Shown here piece after piece: positions 14,379-22,917 of a DNA stretch of 40,122 nucleotides (positions are counted from its first letter, which is position 1; each line of letters begins with the position of its first letter). The DNA comes from VAZQ01 sp036498625 (GTDB lineage Bacteria; Pseudomonadota; Alphaproteobacteria; Rhizobiales; Xanthobacteraceae). The notes below the pieces were generated by a model. The model saw only the letters and a program-made list of their open reading frames with translations. It ran no database searches and was not told the origin of the DNA. The position numbers and the translations under genes were made by a program. The stretch is from contig DASYFD010000358.1 of NCBI GenBank assembly GCA_036498625.1, positions 1 through 40,122 of the forward strand, in the 5' to 3' direction.

Positions 14379-16346
14379 TTAGCGAATCCGGCTAGGCGGG
14401 CGACCCACGGGCGGCGGCGGGCCGCCTCCGAAAAGGGCCTGGAAGAATCCGCCGCTCTGCGGCGGCGGCGGCTTTACGGCCCGCCGCGCGCTCGCGGTAG
14501 CGCCGTTCGCTGCGTCGCGGTCGTGCTCCTTGGTGGCGACGTCGATCATTCCGCGCTCGGTCCTGATCAGCGCCAGGACCCGGCTATCGAGGCCGTAGAC
14601 GTCAGGGCGCATGACCAACGCGCCGTCGTCCTCCACATAAGCGGTCTGGTAGGTCAGATGGACCGGAATCGGTGCCGGGAACTGGATGTCCTGCTCCTCA
14701 TGCCCGAACAAACGGCGGATCCTGTCTTCCGTGTAGCCTTCGTTCGGCCGCTCTATCGAGAGCAGAAGCTGGGCATACTTGACCGGATCCTGCACCCGCA
14801 TGCAGCCGTGGCTGTAGGCGCGGCGCTCTTCCTTGAACAGGTACTTTTCCGGCGTATCGTGCTGGTAGACATCGAACCGGTTGGGGAAATTGAAGCGCAG
14901 GCGTCCGAGCGCATTGCCGTCGCCGGGCGGCTGCGAGATGTGGACGCCGTCCCGGTCCCGGACCACCTTGAGGCCCATCCGCTCGAGCACGGTCGGATCC
15001 TGCTCCAGCGCCGGCAGGTATTCGTTCTGCACGATCGACTGCGGCACATTCCAGGTCGGATTGACTGTGATGTATTTCATGGTCTCGGTCAGCAGCGGAG
15101 TCGGCATCGCCGGCTTGCCGATCACGATGCGTGTGGTCCACATCATCGACCCGTTGTGCATGAGCCGAAGCGTAAAGTCCGGCAGATTGACCATCACATG
15201 GGTCTTGCCGAGGTCGCGCGGGATCCAGCGCCAACGCTCCATGTTGGCGATGATGATGTCCATCTGCTTGTCGCGCGGCGGGCCGTTGAGATCCCGCACG
15301 GTTTGCGCATCGAGCGCGCCGGTGACCTTGAGATCGTTGCTGCGCTGGTATTTCTTGACCGCCTCGACCAGCTTGGCGTCGTAATGCAGATCGGCGGCGT
15401 CGCCCTTGAGCCCGAGCCGCTCGCGCAATTGCGGAACCCGCGGATCCTCCGTCGGGACCTTGAGGAGCTTGAGCTCGGGGCCGTCGGGAATCTCATGGCC
15501 GGTCGCGGCGCCGGACTTGCCCCGCAGCTCCGCGAGTTTGGCCTTGAGGGCCTGGTACCCCTTCTGCGGCGGGCTGAATTCGTTGAGCGTCTTGCCCGCA
15601 TCGGCAGCATCGGCGAGCTTGGCGAGAACCTCGGCAGTGTCGGGCGGTTGCTGCGGCAGCTCGATGTTCTTGCTGACATTGGCATAGCTGAAGCGGCCGG
15701 CCTGAACATGGCGCGCATAGGTGAGAAGCGTTTCGGTGAATTTCAGCTCGGCCTCCGCCTGGGCGTCAGCACTGACCGCCGCGGCAAAATCCGGAATCTT
15801 GTAATCGTTCAGGTCGAGGCCGTCGGAATCGGCTGCCCGAATGCGCGCAATGGCGGCCTTGGCGCGATCGCCGATGACGCCCTTCTCGAGCCACAAGGGT
15901 GCCTGGTTGCGCTTCTGGTAGAACGCCTCGACAGCGGCATGCTCCTTCTTGTTGACGAAGATCTTGTCGGTCTTGGCCGCCAGCAGATCGCGAATCTTCT
16001 CGGCGATGGGCCGATCGGCTGGATCCAGGGATGCGAACGGATCGGGCGCAACGGTCTCGCTTGCAGCCACAGGCGGAGTTGCCGGGGTGACGGCCGCGGG
16101 GGCGGCAGCGTCGGCCGGCGGGGCAGGCACTGTCCCGGTCTCCGCCGGGGCGGCGGTCGGCTCGGTAGTGACAATGGCCGTGGGTGTGACGGTCGGTTGA
16201 GTCCGGGCGGGCGCCGTGGTGACCTTGGCGGGTTTGTGGACAACGACCGTGCCTCTGGTGGAAGCCGCATCGGCGCCGGTCGCCATGGCCAAAACAAGCG
16301 CCATAGCGGTTCCGGCCAGGATGCGGTCATAACGAAGGCCGCGCAT
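14379..16346 (-). CDS. L,D-transpeptidase, YcbB-like (YkuD catalytic domain)
   Basis: Periplasmic enzyme that forms 3-3 crosslinks in peptidoglycan or attaches proteins to it. 655 residues from ATG 16346 (GGGAG eight bases upstream), with signal peptide LAGTAMALVLAMATGADA. A Thr/Pro/Ala-rich linker spans about 30-105, then a scaffold domain, a PG_binding_1-type domain (LGLKGDAADLHYDAKLVEAV and KKYQRSNDLKVTGALDAQT), and the YkuD domain. The catalytic motif is YSHGCMRV, with the nucleophile at Cys515. Upstream VNPTWNVPQSIVQNEYLPAL is typical of the YcbB subgroup. A Pro/Gly-rich tail follows. The DUF882 gene lies 242 bases downstream on the same strand. All catalytic features are intact. Confidence 0.92.
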   Translation of the reverse strand: MRGLRYDRILAGTAMALVLAMATGADAASTRGTVVVHKPAKVTTAPARTQPTVTPTAIVTTEPTAAPAETGTVPAPPADAAAPAAVTPATPPVAASETVAPDPFASLDPADRPIAEKIRDLLAAKTDKIFVNKKEHAAVEAFYQKRNQAPLWLEKGVIGDRAKAAIARIRAADSDGLDLNDYKIPDFAAAVSADAQAEAELKFTETLLTYARHVQAGRFSYANVSKNIELPQQPPDTAEVLAKLADAADAGKTLNEFSPPQKGYQALKAKLAELRGKSGAATGHEIPDGPELKLLKVPTEDPRVPQLRERLGLKGDAADLHYDAKLVEAVKKYQRSNDLKVTGALDAQTVRDLNGPPRDKQMDIIIANMERWRWIPRDLGKTHVMVNLPDFTLRLMHNGSMMWTTRIVIGKPAMPTPLLTETMKYITVNPTWNVPQSIVQNEYLPALEQDPTVLERMGLKVVRDRDGVHISQPPGDGNALGRLRFNFPNRFDVYQHDTPEKYLFKEERRAYSHGCMRVQDPVKYAQLLLSIERPNEGYTEDRIRRLFGHEEQDIQFPAPIPVHLTYQTAYVEDDGALVMRPDVYGLDSRVLALIRTERGMIDVATKEHDRDAANGATASARRAVKPPPPQSGGFFQALFGGGPPPPVGRPPSRIR

Positions 16347-16511
16347 TTCAATACTCCCGGTTGCGGAACCATCCTCTTGGACCGAGGTTCCGTCGTTCTC
16401 ATCCACCCGCGCCCATACGGCCCCGAAATGACTCCAAATCGGGGGCCGAAGCAACAGCGCAGCTGCCATTATTGGCCTGATCGTGGCCGATTTTGGAGGG
16501 CTGTCACCCAG

Positions 16512-18044
16512 TTACAACGCCTTGGCGGCGCTTTGGTTGTCGGCCTCGGGGGCGTCCGCGTCGAATCCTAGCAAATCGAGTTTGCGGTAGAGGGTCGAGC
16601 GGCCGATCCGCAATCGACGCGCCACCTCGGACATCTGACCCCGATAATGAGTGATCGCAAAGCGAATCACCTCGGTCTCGATTTCCTCCAGCGGGCGGAC
16701 CTCCCCGGCCGGGTCGATGAGCTGGAGGGCGGCGGCCGGCAGTCCAAAGGGCGCGATCGAGCCGCCCAGTCCCGCCAGATGCTCTTCCCGCGGCGGAATG
16801 GCTGCCGCGAAAGGCGGCGGTGCAATCTTGGGGGCCTCGTCGTCGACGGCGCCGGTGCGTGCCATCTGCGTTGCGATTTGAGGGAACTCACCGACCCCGA
16901 CCTCGTCGGACTCGGCCAGCACTACCGCTCGGAACACTGCGTTTTCGAGCTGGCGGACATTGCCGGGCCAGCGGTAGGCGGTCAGCAGCCCCAGCGCCTG
17001 CGCGCTGATCGTGCTGATGCGCTTGCCTTCCTCGGCCGCGAAGCGGGCGAGGAAATGGCGCACCAGCTCCGCGATATCCTCCGGCCGCTCGGCCAGCGCC
17101 GGCACCGTGATCGGAAAGACGTGCAGGCGGTAGAACAGATCCTCGCGGAAGCGTCCCGCTGCCAAATCGGCTGCGAGATCGCGGTTGGTGGCGGAGATGA
17201 TCCGGGCATCCACCTTGACGGGCTTGCGCGCCCCCACCGGCTCGACCTCGCCCTCCTGGATCGCCCGCAGCAGCTTGACCTGGGCGGCGGCGGGAAGCTC
17301 GCCGACCTCGTCTAGGAACAGCGTGCCGCCCGAGGCTTCCACGAATTTTCCGGTATGGCGGTCGGTCGCGCCCGTGAAGGCGCCCTTCTCGTGCCCGAAC
17401 AGGATGGATTCCACCAGATTGTCCGGGATGGCGCCGCAATTGACCGCCACGAAAGGCTTGGCACGCCGCTCACCCGAGCCGTGGATCGCGCGCGCGATCA
17501 GCTCCTTGCCGACCCCCGATTGGCCCGCGATCAGCACCGGAATGGCCGAGGTCGCGGCTTTGCCGGCGGTGTACAGCACCGCCTGCATGCGCGGGCTGCG
17601 GGTCACGATGTCGCGGAAGGTGAGGGTGCCGGCGCGACTGTGCTTGATGCGGGCGAGCTCACCCTGCAACGCGCTCGCCACCAGCGCATTGCGCAGCGAT
17701 ACCTGCAGGCGTTCCGGGCTCACCGGCTTGACCACGAAATCGGTCGCACCCGCCCGCATCACCGACACCACGGTATCGATGCCGCCATGGGCGGTCTGCA
17801 CGATGACGGGGAGCGCGATCCCGGCCTCGCGCATCCGCGCCAGCACCCCCAAGCCGTCGAGGTCCGGCATGACCAGATCGAGCACCACCACATCGATGGG
17901 CGGTCCGCCCTGGCCGGTGAGGAAGGCGATCGCGGCGTCGCCGCCCTCGGCGATGAGCGCGTCATAGCCGAAGCGGCCGACCATGGCCTCCAGAAGCCGG
18001 CGCTGCACCGGATCGTCGTCGACAATCAGAACACGCTCACTCAT
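16512..18044 (-). CDS. Sigma-54-dependent response regulator, NtrC/TacA-like
   Basis: 510 residues from ATG 18044. An N-terminal receiver domain has the acidic pair DDD (9-11) and phosphoacceptor D56 in VVVLDLVMP. The AAA+ domain has Walker A GQSGVGKE, the sigma-54 contact loop GAFTGA, Walker B GTLFLDEVGE, and the NVRQLENAVFRAV region. A C-terminal Fis-type HTH reads VARRLRIGRSTLYRKLD. It should activate sigma-54 promoters when phosphorylated. No histidine kinase gene is adjacent, so its partner is elsewhere. A perfect CtrA-like box lies 61 bases upstream. In Caulobacter CtrA activates the sigma-54 regulator gene tacA, so this may be a TacA counterpart, but orthology is not proven here. It precedes the L,D-transpeptidase gene by 165 bases. 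Confidence 0.9.
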   Translation of the reverse strand: MSERVLIVDDDPVQRRLLEAMVGRFGYDALIAEGGDAAIAFLTGQGGPPIDVVVLDLVMPDLDGLGVLARMREAGIALPVIVQTAHGGIDTVVSVMRAGATDFVVKPVSPERLQVSLRNALVASALQGELARIKHSRAGTLTFRDIVTRSPRMQAVLYTAGKAATSAIPVLIAGQSGVGKELIARAIHGSGERRAKPFVAVNCGAIPDNLVESILFGHEKGAFTGATDRHTGKFVEASGGTLFLDEVGELPAAAQVKLLRAIQEGEVEPVGARKPVKVDARIISATNRDLAADLAAGRFREDLFYRLHVFPITVPALAERPEDIAELVRHFLARFAAEEGKRISTISAQALGLLTAYRWPGNVRQLENAVFRAVVLAESDEVGVGEFPQIATQMARTGAVDDEAPKIAPPPFAAAIPPREEHLAGLGGSIAPFGLPAAALQLIDPAGEVRPLEEIETEVIRFAITHYRGQMSEVARRLRIGRSTLYRKLDLLGFDADAPEADNQSAAKAL

Positions 18045-18370
18045 CACGCGACCTCGGGGACACCCACGGCTTGTGCCGAAACGGGGCACTGTGACCGATC
18101 ACGTTTAAGGCCGTGTTAAGTGGGACGGTGGCGCCGCGATCCGCCGCGCGGCCTCGTCGGCGAGGTGCCCGCGACCAAGGCGAGCCGGAGAGTTCATGTG
18201 TTTGGAGCATCGCTCTGGCCGGCCCCAGACGTTTTCGGGCGGCAAGGCCTTGCGGCATCGTGAATTGATCGGCCAGTCTGCGGGCCCCATATGGGGGCCG
18301 TCCCTCCCGGCGATCCCGCCAAGGCCTCACGGCGCGATCTTTTGCTTCACCGCAACCCACGAATGAGCCC
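18045..18370. other. Intergenic region between the regulator and pepF genes
   Basis: 326 bases between divergent genes. It holds the CtrA-like box (18105-18119) near the regulator end and a near-perfect palindrome GGCCCCATATGGGGGCC (18283-18299) nearer pepF. I see no convincing small gene or RNA. Confidence 0.7.
18105..18119. promoter_or_regulatory. Perfect CtrA-like box upstream of the sigma-54 regulator
   Basis: TTAAGGCCGTGTTAA is an exact TTAA-N7-TTAA match, 61 bases before the regulator's ATG. In DNA of this GC content an exact eight-base match at this position is unlikely by chance. Confidence 0.55.
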
Positions 18371-20227
18371 ATGCCCGCATCAGCCAAACGCGTCGCTGCC
18401 AGGAAACCCGCCGCCAAGAAGCCCGCCAAATCGAAATCCGCTGCCGGTGCCGGCCTCTCCGGCCTGCCGGAATGGAATCTCGCCGACCTCTATGCGGGTC
18501 TCGACGATCCGCGCATCGCCCGCGATCTCGATCGCTCCGATGCCGAAAGCCTGGCGTTCGAGGAAACCTACAAGGGCAAGCTCGCCGGCCTCGCCGACAG
18601 CCCGCAGGCCGGGCCGGCGCTTACGCAGGCGATCAAGCGCTTTGAGGCGCTCGACGATCTCATCGGCCGGCTCATCTCCTACGCGGGGCTGATTCATGCC
18701 GGCGATACGGTCGATCCGGCGCGCGCCAAGTTTTACGGCGACGTGCAGGACCGCATCACTGCCGCCTCGACCCATCTCCTGTTCTTCGTGCTCGAGCTCA
18801 ATCGGCTCGATGATGGCAAGCTCGAGGCCGCCATGGCGGATCCGGGGCTCGCCCATTACCGGCCGTGGCTGGAGGACATCCGCAAAGAGAAGCCCCATCA
18901 GCTCGAAGACCGGATCGAGCAGCTGTTTCACGAGAAATCGGTGACGTCCTATTCGGCCTGGAACCGGCTGTTCGACGAAACTATCGCGGGGCTGCGCTTC
19001 AAGGTCGGGTCGAAATCGCTGGCGATCGAGCCGACCCTCAATCTCATGCAGGACGCCGATCCGAAGAACCGCAAGGCCGCGGCGGATGCATTGGCCGAAA
19101 CCTTCAAAGCCAATGCGCGGCTGTTCACCCTGGTCACCAATACGCTCGCCAAGGACAAGGAGATTTCCGACCGCTGGCGCGGGTTCGTCGACGTGGCGGA
19201 TGCGCGCCACCTCTCCAACCGTGTCGAGCCCGAGGTGGTGGAGGCGCTGGTCGCCGCGGTGCGGGCCGCCTATCCGCGGCTCTCGCACCGCTATTACGCC
19301 TTGAAGGCGCGTTGGTTCGGCAAGAAGATGCTGCCGCACTGGGATCGCAATGCGCCGCTGCCCAAGGTGGCGGCCCGCACCATTGGCTGGGGCGAGGCGC
19401 AGGACACCGTGCTCACCGCCTATGGGGCGTTCTCGCCCAAGATGGCGGCGATCGCCGAGCGCTTCTTCGCCAACAATTGGATCGACGCGCCCGTGCGGCC
19501 CGGCAAGGCACCCGGCGCCTTTGCGCATCCGACGGTACCATCGGCGCATCCGTATGTGCTGCTCAACTACCAGGGCAAGCCGCGCGACGTGATGACGCTC
19601 GCCCACGAGCTCGGTCATGGGGTGCATCAGGTGCTGGCGGCCCCCAATGGCGCCCTGATGGCGCCGACCCCGCTCACGCTCGCCGAGACCGCGAGCGTGT
19701 TCGGCGAGATGCTGACGTTCAAGAAGCTGCTCGCCGACACCACCGACAAGAAGCAGCGCAAGGCCATGCTGGCCGCCAAGGTCGAGGACATGATCAATAC
19801 GGTCGTGCGCCAGATCGCGTTCTACACATTCGAGCGCAAGGTCCACGGCGAGCGCCGATCCGGCGAGCTTACCGCCGAGCGGCTCAATGCGATCTGGCTC
19901 GAGGTGCAGGTCGAGAGCCTGGGGCCGGCGATCGATCTGCGTCCCGGCTACGAGACCTTCTGGAGCTACATTCCGCACTTCGTGCATTCGCCGTTCTACG
20001 TCTACGCCTATGCGTTCGGAGATTGCCTCGTGAACTCGCTCTATGCGGTCTACGAGCACGCCGCCGCGGGCTTTGCGGAACGCTACCTCGCTATGCTGGC
20101 GGCCGGCGGCACCAAGCATCACGCCGAGCTGCTCAAGCCCTTCGGCCTCGACGCCCGCGACCCGGCGTTCTGGCAGGGCGGCTTGAGCGTGATCGAGGGC
20201 ATGATCGTGGAGCTGGAGGGGTTGTGA
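18371..20227 (+). CDS. pepF: Oligoendopeptidase F (peptidase family M3)
   Basis: Cytoplasmic zinc metallopeptidase that trims short peptides, 618 residues. The zinc site is HELGH at about residues 412-416 (MTLAHELGHGVHQVL), with the downstream Glu in LAETASVFGEML. Other M3B landmarks are WNLADLYAGLDDPRI at the start, KEKPHQLEDRIEQLFHEKSV, and the C-terminal stretch SPFYVYAYAFGDCLVNSLYA. The first 30 residues are Ala/Lys-rich (KRVAARKPAAKKPAKSKSAA), a basic extension outside the domain; it does not look like a signal peptide. No clear ribosome binding site precedes the ATG. It stands alone, divergent from the sigma-54 regulator. Confidence 0.93.
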   Translation: MPASAKRVAARKPAAKKPAKSKSAAGAGLSGLPEWNLADLYAGLDDPRIARDLDRSDAESLAFEETYKGKLAGLADSPQAGPALTQAIKRFEALDDLIGRLISYAGLIHAGDTVDPARAKFYGDVQDRITAASTHLLFFVLELNRLDDGKLEAAMADPGLAHYRPWLEDIRKEKPHQLEDRIEQLFHEKSVTSYSAWNRLFDETIAGLRFKVGSKSLAIEPTLNLMQDADPKNRKAAADALAETFKANARLFTLVTNTLAKDKEISDRWRGFVDVADARHLSNRVEPEVVEALVAAVRAAYPRLSHRYYALKARWFGKKMLPHWDRNAPLPKVAARTIGWGEAQDTVLTAYGAFSPKMAAIAERFFANNWIDAPVRPGKAPGAFAHPTVPSAHPYVLLNYQGKPRDVMTLAHELGHGVHQVLAAPNGALMAPTPLTLAETASVFGEMLTFKKLLADTTDKKQRKAMLAAKVEDMINTVVRQIAFYTFERKVHGERRSGELTAERLNAIWLEVQVESLGPAIDLRPGYETFWSYIPHFVHSPFYVYAYAFGDCLVNSLYAVYEHAAAGFAERYLAMLAAGGTKHHAELLKPFGLDARDPAFWQGGLSVIEGMIVELEGL

Positions 20228-20264
20228 GAAATAATACAGTGTAAGCAGTGGCTTGCCGGCGTAT

Positions 20265-20313
20265 TACAGCTGTTGAACGGGCCGGCGCGATATGTTATAC
20301 AGCTGTGCAACGG
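20265..20313. promoter_or_regulatory. Direct-repeat operators of the AbrB/Doc toxin-antitoxin module
   Basis: TACAGCTGTTGAACGG (20265-20280) and TACAGCTGTGCAACGG (20298-20313) match at 14 of 16 bases, spaced 33 bases apart, about three helical turns. Each contains the palindrome ACAGCTGT. They end 37 bases before the antitoxin ATG, as expected for autoregulatory binding by the AbrB-type antitoxin. Confidence 0.6.
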
Positions 20314-20350
20314 CTGCGGCACGGTCGTATAGAATTTGACGGTCAATCGC

Positions 20351-20575
20351 ATGAAAATCGAGATCAAGAAGATCGGCAATTCGGACGGGCTCATTTTGCC
20401 CCGCGAACTGATGCAACGCCTCGATCTCAAGCGCGGCCAGCAGCTTCACCTCACCGAGCTGGCGGGCGGTGGTTTCCAGGCGCTCCCGTACGATCCCGAT
20501 TTCGAGAAGACCATGGATATCGCCGAAGAGATCATGGACGAGTATCGCGACACGCTCGCCGCTTTGGCAAAATGA
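20351..20575 (+). CDS. AbrB/MazE-family antitoxin
   Basis: 74 residues from ATG 20351; a TTG at 20336 would add five residues. The N-terminal SpoVT-AbrB swapped-hairpin DNA-binding domain reads MKIEIKKIGNSDGLILPRE and continues LMQRLDLKRGQQLHLTELAG. The acidic C-terminal tail (FEKTMDIAEEIMDEYRDTLA) is the part that would wrap around and neutralise the toxin. The toxin gene follows after 12 bases. The usual arrangement of such modules is autorepression by antitoxin and antitoxin-toxin complex, and two repeat sites lie just upstream. The module sits between housekeeping genes, so it is probably a transferred insertion. Confidence 0.88.
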   Translation: MKIEIKKIGNSDGLILPRELMQRLDLKRGQQLHLTELAGGGFQALPYDPDFEKTMDIAEEIMDEYRDTLAALAK

Positions 20576-20587
20576 TCGAGCCCCCAA

Positions 20588-20983
20588 ATGACCGAGGCCG
20601 CGGAGCCGGCTTGGGTGACCTACGACCAGGTCATCGCCATGCACAGTCGTCAATTGCGCCGGTTCGGCGGAGCGCCTGGGCTGCGCGACGAAGGCATGTT
20701 GCGCTCGGCGCTCGAGCGCCCGGCCAACAAATGGCACTACGAGCAAGCCGGGCTGCCTGAGCTCTCGGCCGGCTATGCGTTCGGCCTCGCCAAGAATCAC
20801 GCCTTCGTGGATGGCAACAAGCGCATCGCGTTCATGACCATGGTGGTGTTCTTGCGCAAGAACGGCGAGCGCTTCGCGCCTGATCCGGCCTTGGCGACCA
20901 AGATGATCATTGCGCTCGCGGCCGGCGAGGTGAGCGAGGAAAGCCTCGCCCGCTGGCTGCGCGACAATTGGCCGAAGGCGTGA
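20588..20983 (+). CDS. doc: Death-on-curing (Doc/Fic-fold) toxin
   Basis: 131 residues. The Fic-type motif is HAFVDGNKR (residues 71-79), with catalytic His71 and Asp75. The Lys in place of the second glycine of canonical HPFxxGNGR Fic proteins is the Doc signature; in phage P1 Doc this fold phosphorylates elongation factor EF-Tu and stops translation. Earlier family features are VTYDQVIAMHSRQLRRFGG, GLRDEGMLRSALERP and SAGYAFGLAKN. All motif residues are intact, so it is expected to be an active toxin held in check by the adjacent AbrB-type antitoxin. The kinase activity is inferred from family knowledge. Confidence 0.9.
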   Translation: MTEAAEPAWVTYDQVIAMHSRQLRRFGGAPGLRDEGMLRSALERPANKWHYEQAGLPELSAGYAFGLAKNHAFVDGNKRIAFMTMVVFLRKNGERFAPDPALATKMIIALAAGEVSEESLARWLRDNWPKA

Positions 20984-21071
20984 GCGCCGACGCGGGCGCC
21001 ACCTTTCGGTATCCGCAACGAAGTCATAAGTCCTCAAACGAGGCCCGGCTCGCGGGCCTGCGAGTTTGCGC

Positions 21072-22451
21072 ATGACCGATCGCGAAGCCAATCGATTCTC
21101 CGCCCGCGCGGCCCGCTATGCGCGAGTCGGCGCCAATATGAGCGGCGTGGCCGCGCGCTTTGCCGGCGCGCGCTTCCTCGGCATGGATCTCGACCGCGGC
21201 AAGAGCGCGCTCGAGCTTGCGGCCGCGCTCGGCGGCCTCAAGGGCCCGATAATGAAGGTGGCCCAGCTCATCTCCACCATCCCGGACGCGCTGCCGCCCG
21301 AATACGCGGCCGAGCTCGCCAAGCTGCAGAGCCAGGCGCCCCCCATGGGCTGGGGCTTCGTCAAGCGGCGCATGATGGCGGAGCTCGGGCCCGACTGGCA
21401 GCGCAAATTCGCGGGCTTCGAGCATCATCCGGCCGCGGCCGCTTCGCTCGGGCAGGTGCACCGCGCCCGCGCGCTTGGCGGCGAGGCGCTTGCCTGCAAA
21501 CTGCAATATCCCGACATGCAGTCGGCGGTCGAAGCCGACCTGCAGCAGCTGCAATGGATTTTCGCCATTCACCGGCGCATGGACCCGGCCATCGACACCA
21601 CCGAGATCGCCAAGGAGATCGGCGCGCGGATTCGCGAGGAGCTCGATTACCGGCGCGAGCTCAAGCACGCCAAGCTCTACGGCGCGATGCTCGGCGGGAT
21701 CGACCTCATCCGGGTGCCGCGGCCCTGGCCCGAGCTCTCGACCGGCCGCTTGCTCACGCTCGATTGGCTCGAAGGCAGCCGTCTGCTCGAGCACCGGGAC
21801 GATGCGCTCGACGCCCGCAATCGGCTCGCCACCGCCATGTTCACTGCCTGGTGGTTTCCGTTTAGCCGCTACGGCGTAATCCACGGCGATCCGCATCTCG
21901 GCAATTACACGGTGTTTCAAGACAGCACGGCGCGCGGCTCGGCGCCGGGCGGAATCAATCTCCTCGACTACGGCTGCATCCGCATCTTTCCGCCGAAATT
22001 CGTCGGCGGCGTGGTCGATCTCTACCATGGCCTCCTGCACGGCGACGATGCCCTGGTGGTGCATGCCTACGAGACCTGGGGGTTTCGCCGTCTCACGCGT
22101 GAATTGATCGACGGCCTCAACATCTGGGCCCGCTTCATCTACGGGCCGCTGCTGGAAGACCGGGTCCGCACACTGGCGGACGGGGTCAAGCCGTCCGACT
22201 ACGGCCGCCGCCAGGCCTTCCAGGTGCACCGGGCGCTGAAGGAAAAGGGGCCGGTGCAGGTCCCGCGCGAATTCGTCTTCATGGACCGCGCCGCCGTCGG
22301 TCTCGGTGGTGTCTTCCTCCACCTGGGCGCCGAGCTCAATTTCTACCGGCTGTTCAACGAGGCGATCGAGGATTTCTCCATCGCCCGCGTTACCGAGCGG
22401 CAGAACGCGGCGCTCGCGGCGGCGGGGCTCGAGCCGAGCAGCAGTCCGTAG
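21072..22451 (+). CDS. ABC1/UbiB (ADCK) family atypical kinase-like protein
   Basis: 459 residues from ATG 21072 (a TTG two codons upstream is less likely). Landmarks of the ABC1 family are the KxGQ-like GPIMKVAQLISTIPD, where Gly is replaced by Ala (KVAQ). It also has the Ala-rich loop AAAASLGQVHRARAL, CKLQYPDM with the ATP-binding Lys, EELDYRRELKHAKLY, the catalytic-loop analogue HGDPHLGNYTV and LLDYGCIRI. Relatives UbiB and COQ8 support ubiquinone synthesis through ATPase activity. Without transmembrane helices at its C-terminus it resembles soluble COQ8-like members. It neither overlaps nor obviously joins its neighbours. The KxAQ variant is worth noting. Confidence 0.85.
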   Translation: MTDREANRFSARAARYARVGANMSGVAARFAGARFLGMDLDRGKSALELAAALGGLKGPIMKVAQLISTIPDALPPEYAAELAKLQSQAPPMGWGFVKRRMMAELGPDWQRKFAGFEHHPAAAASLGQVHRARALGGEALACKLQYPDMQSAVEADLQQLQWIFAIHRRMDPAIDTTEIAKEIGARIREELDYRRELKHAKLYGAMLGGIDLIRVPRPWPELSTGRLLTLDWLEGSRLLEHRDDALDARNRLATAMFTAWWFPFSRYGVIHGDPHLGNYTVFQDSTARGSAPGGINLLDYGCIRIFPPKFVGGVVDLYHGLLHGDDALVVHAYETWGFRRLTRELIDGLNIWARFIYGPLLEDRVRTLADGVKPSDYGRRQAFQVHRALKEKGPVQVPREFVFMDRAAVGLGGVFLHLGAELNFYRLFNEAIEDFSIARVTERQNAALAAAGLEPSSSP

Positions 22452-22566
22452 CGCCCGTCGAGCCGATACGTGCGGCCGTTGCCCTCCGGTGGCAATTGCC
22501 CTCCCGAGGCAATTGCGGTAAGTCCCGACCGCTGGGTAACCGCACAAGCTCGAGCTGGAGGATGGG

Positions 22567-22854
22567 ATGGCCGATCACGGCACAGTCGAATACGCGACCG
22601 CGACAGGCAACGATTTGGCGGCCCATGAGGGCACCTATGAGATGTTTGTCCATATGGCCACGGTCGGCACCCTGCATGTCATCAACATCGTGATCGGGCT
22701 TGCGATCGGAGCGGTGGCGGGTCACTGGGGGGTCGCTGCCTGCGTCATCATCCTGGCATCCCTGATCGCGTTGCGCGGCCTCATGAGCGGGGCGCGGGCG
22801 CCCATCGCGGTGATGACCGTGGTGTCCCTGCTGGCGCTCGCCGTCACGGCTTGA
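22567..22854 (+). CDS. aa3-type cytochrome c oxidase subunit IV-like protein
   Basis: 95 residues from ATG 22567, preceded by GGAGGAT. A short polar head (residues 1-18) is followed by the conserved AHEGTYEMFVHMATVGTLHV, then hydrophobic segments INIVIGLAIGAVAGHW and VAACVIILASLIALRGL, and a third near the C-terminus. The HEGTY motif and first helix match the small bacterial subunit IV of aa3-type oxidase. Core proteins are about 45-65 residues; the C-terminal hydrophobic extension here is longer. It heads the transhydrogenase cluster, 63 bases before pntAA, an arrangement seen in other Hyphomicrobiales. Whether it serves the oxidase or the transhydrogenase is not shown. Confidence 0.8.
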   Translation: MADHGTVEYATATGNDLAAHEGTYEMFVHMATVGTLHVINIVIGLAIGAVAGHWGVAACVIILASLIALRGLMSGARAPIAVMTVVSLLALAVTA

Positions 22855-22917
22855 AGCCCAAGCGCAGTCCGGCACGAACAATCTGCAACCGGTTGCCATC
22901 CTTGAGGAGAGGGTCGA

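Noticed and set aside
16364..16392. Inverted repeat CGGAACC/GGTTCCG in the L,D-transpeptidase leader
   Set aside because: Seven-base arms with a 15-base loop and no further support for a riboswitch or attenuator.
14370..16571. Long rightward open frame of 733 codons opposite the L,D-transpeptidase gene
   Set aside because: Antisense shadow caused by high GC; the leftward frame has a signal peptide and complete YkuD motifs, the other has none.
18283..18299. Near-palindrome GGCCCCATATGGGGGCC upstream of pepF
   Set aside because: One extra G breaks symmetry and GC-rich palindromes are frequent here; not convincing as a regulatory site.
18380..20122. 580-codon leftward frame opposite pepF
   Set aside because: PepF has the HELGH site and full-length family match; the antisense frame has no recognisable domain.
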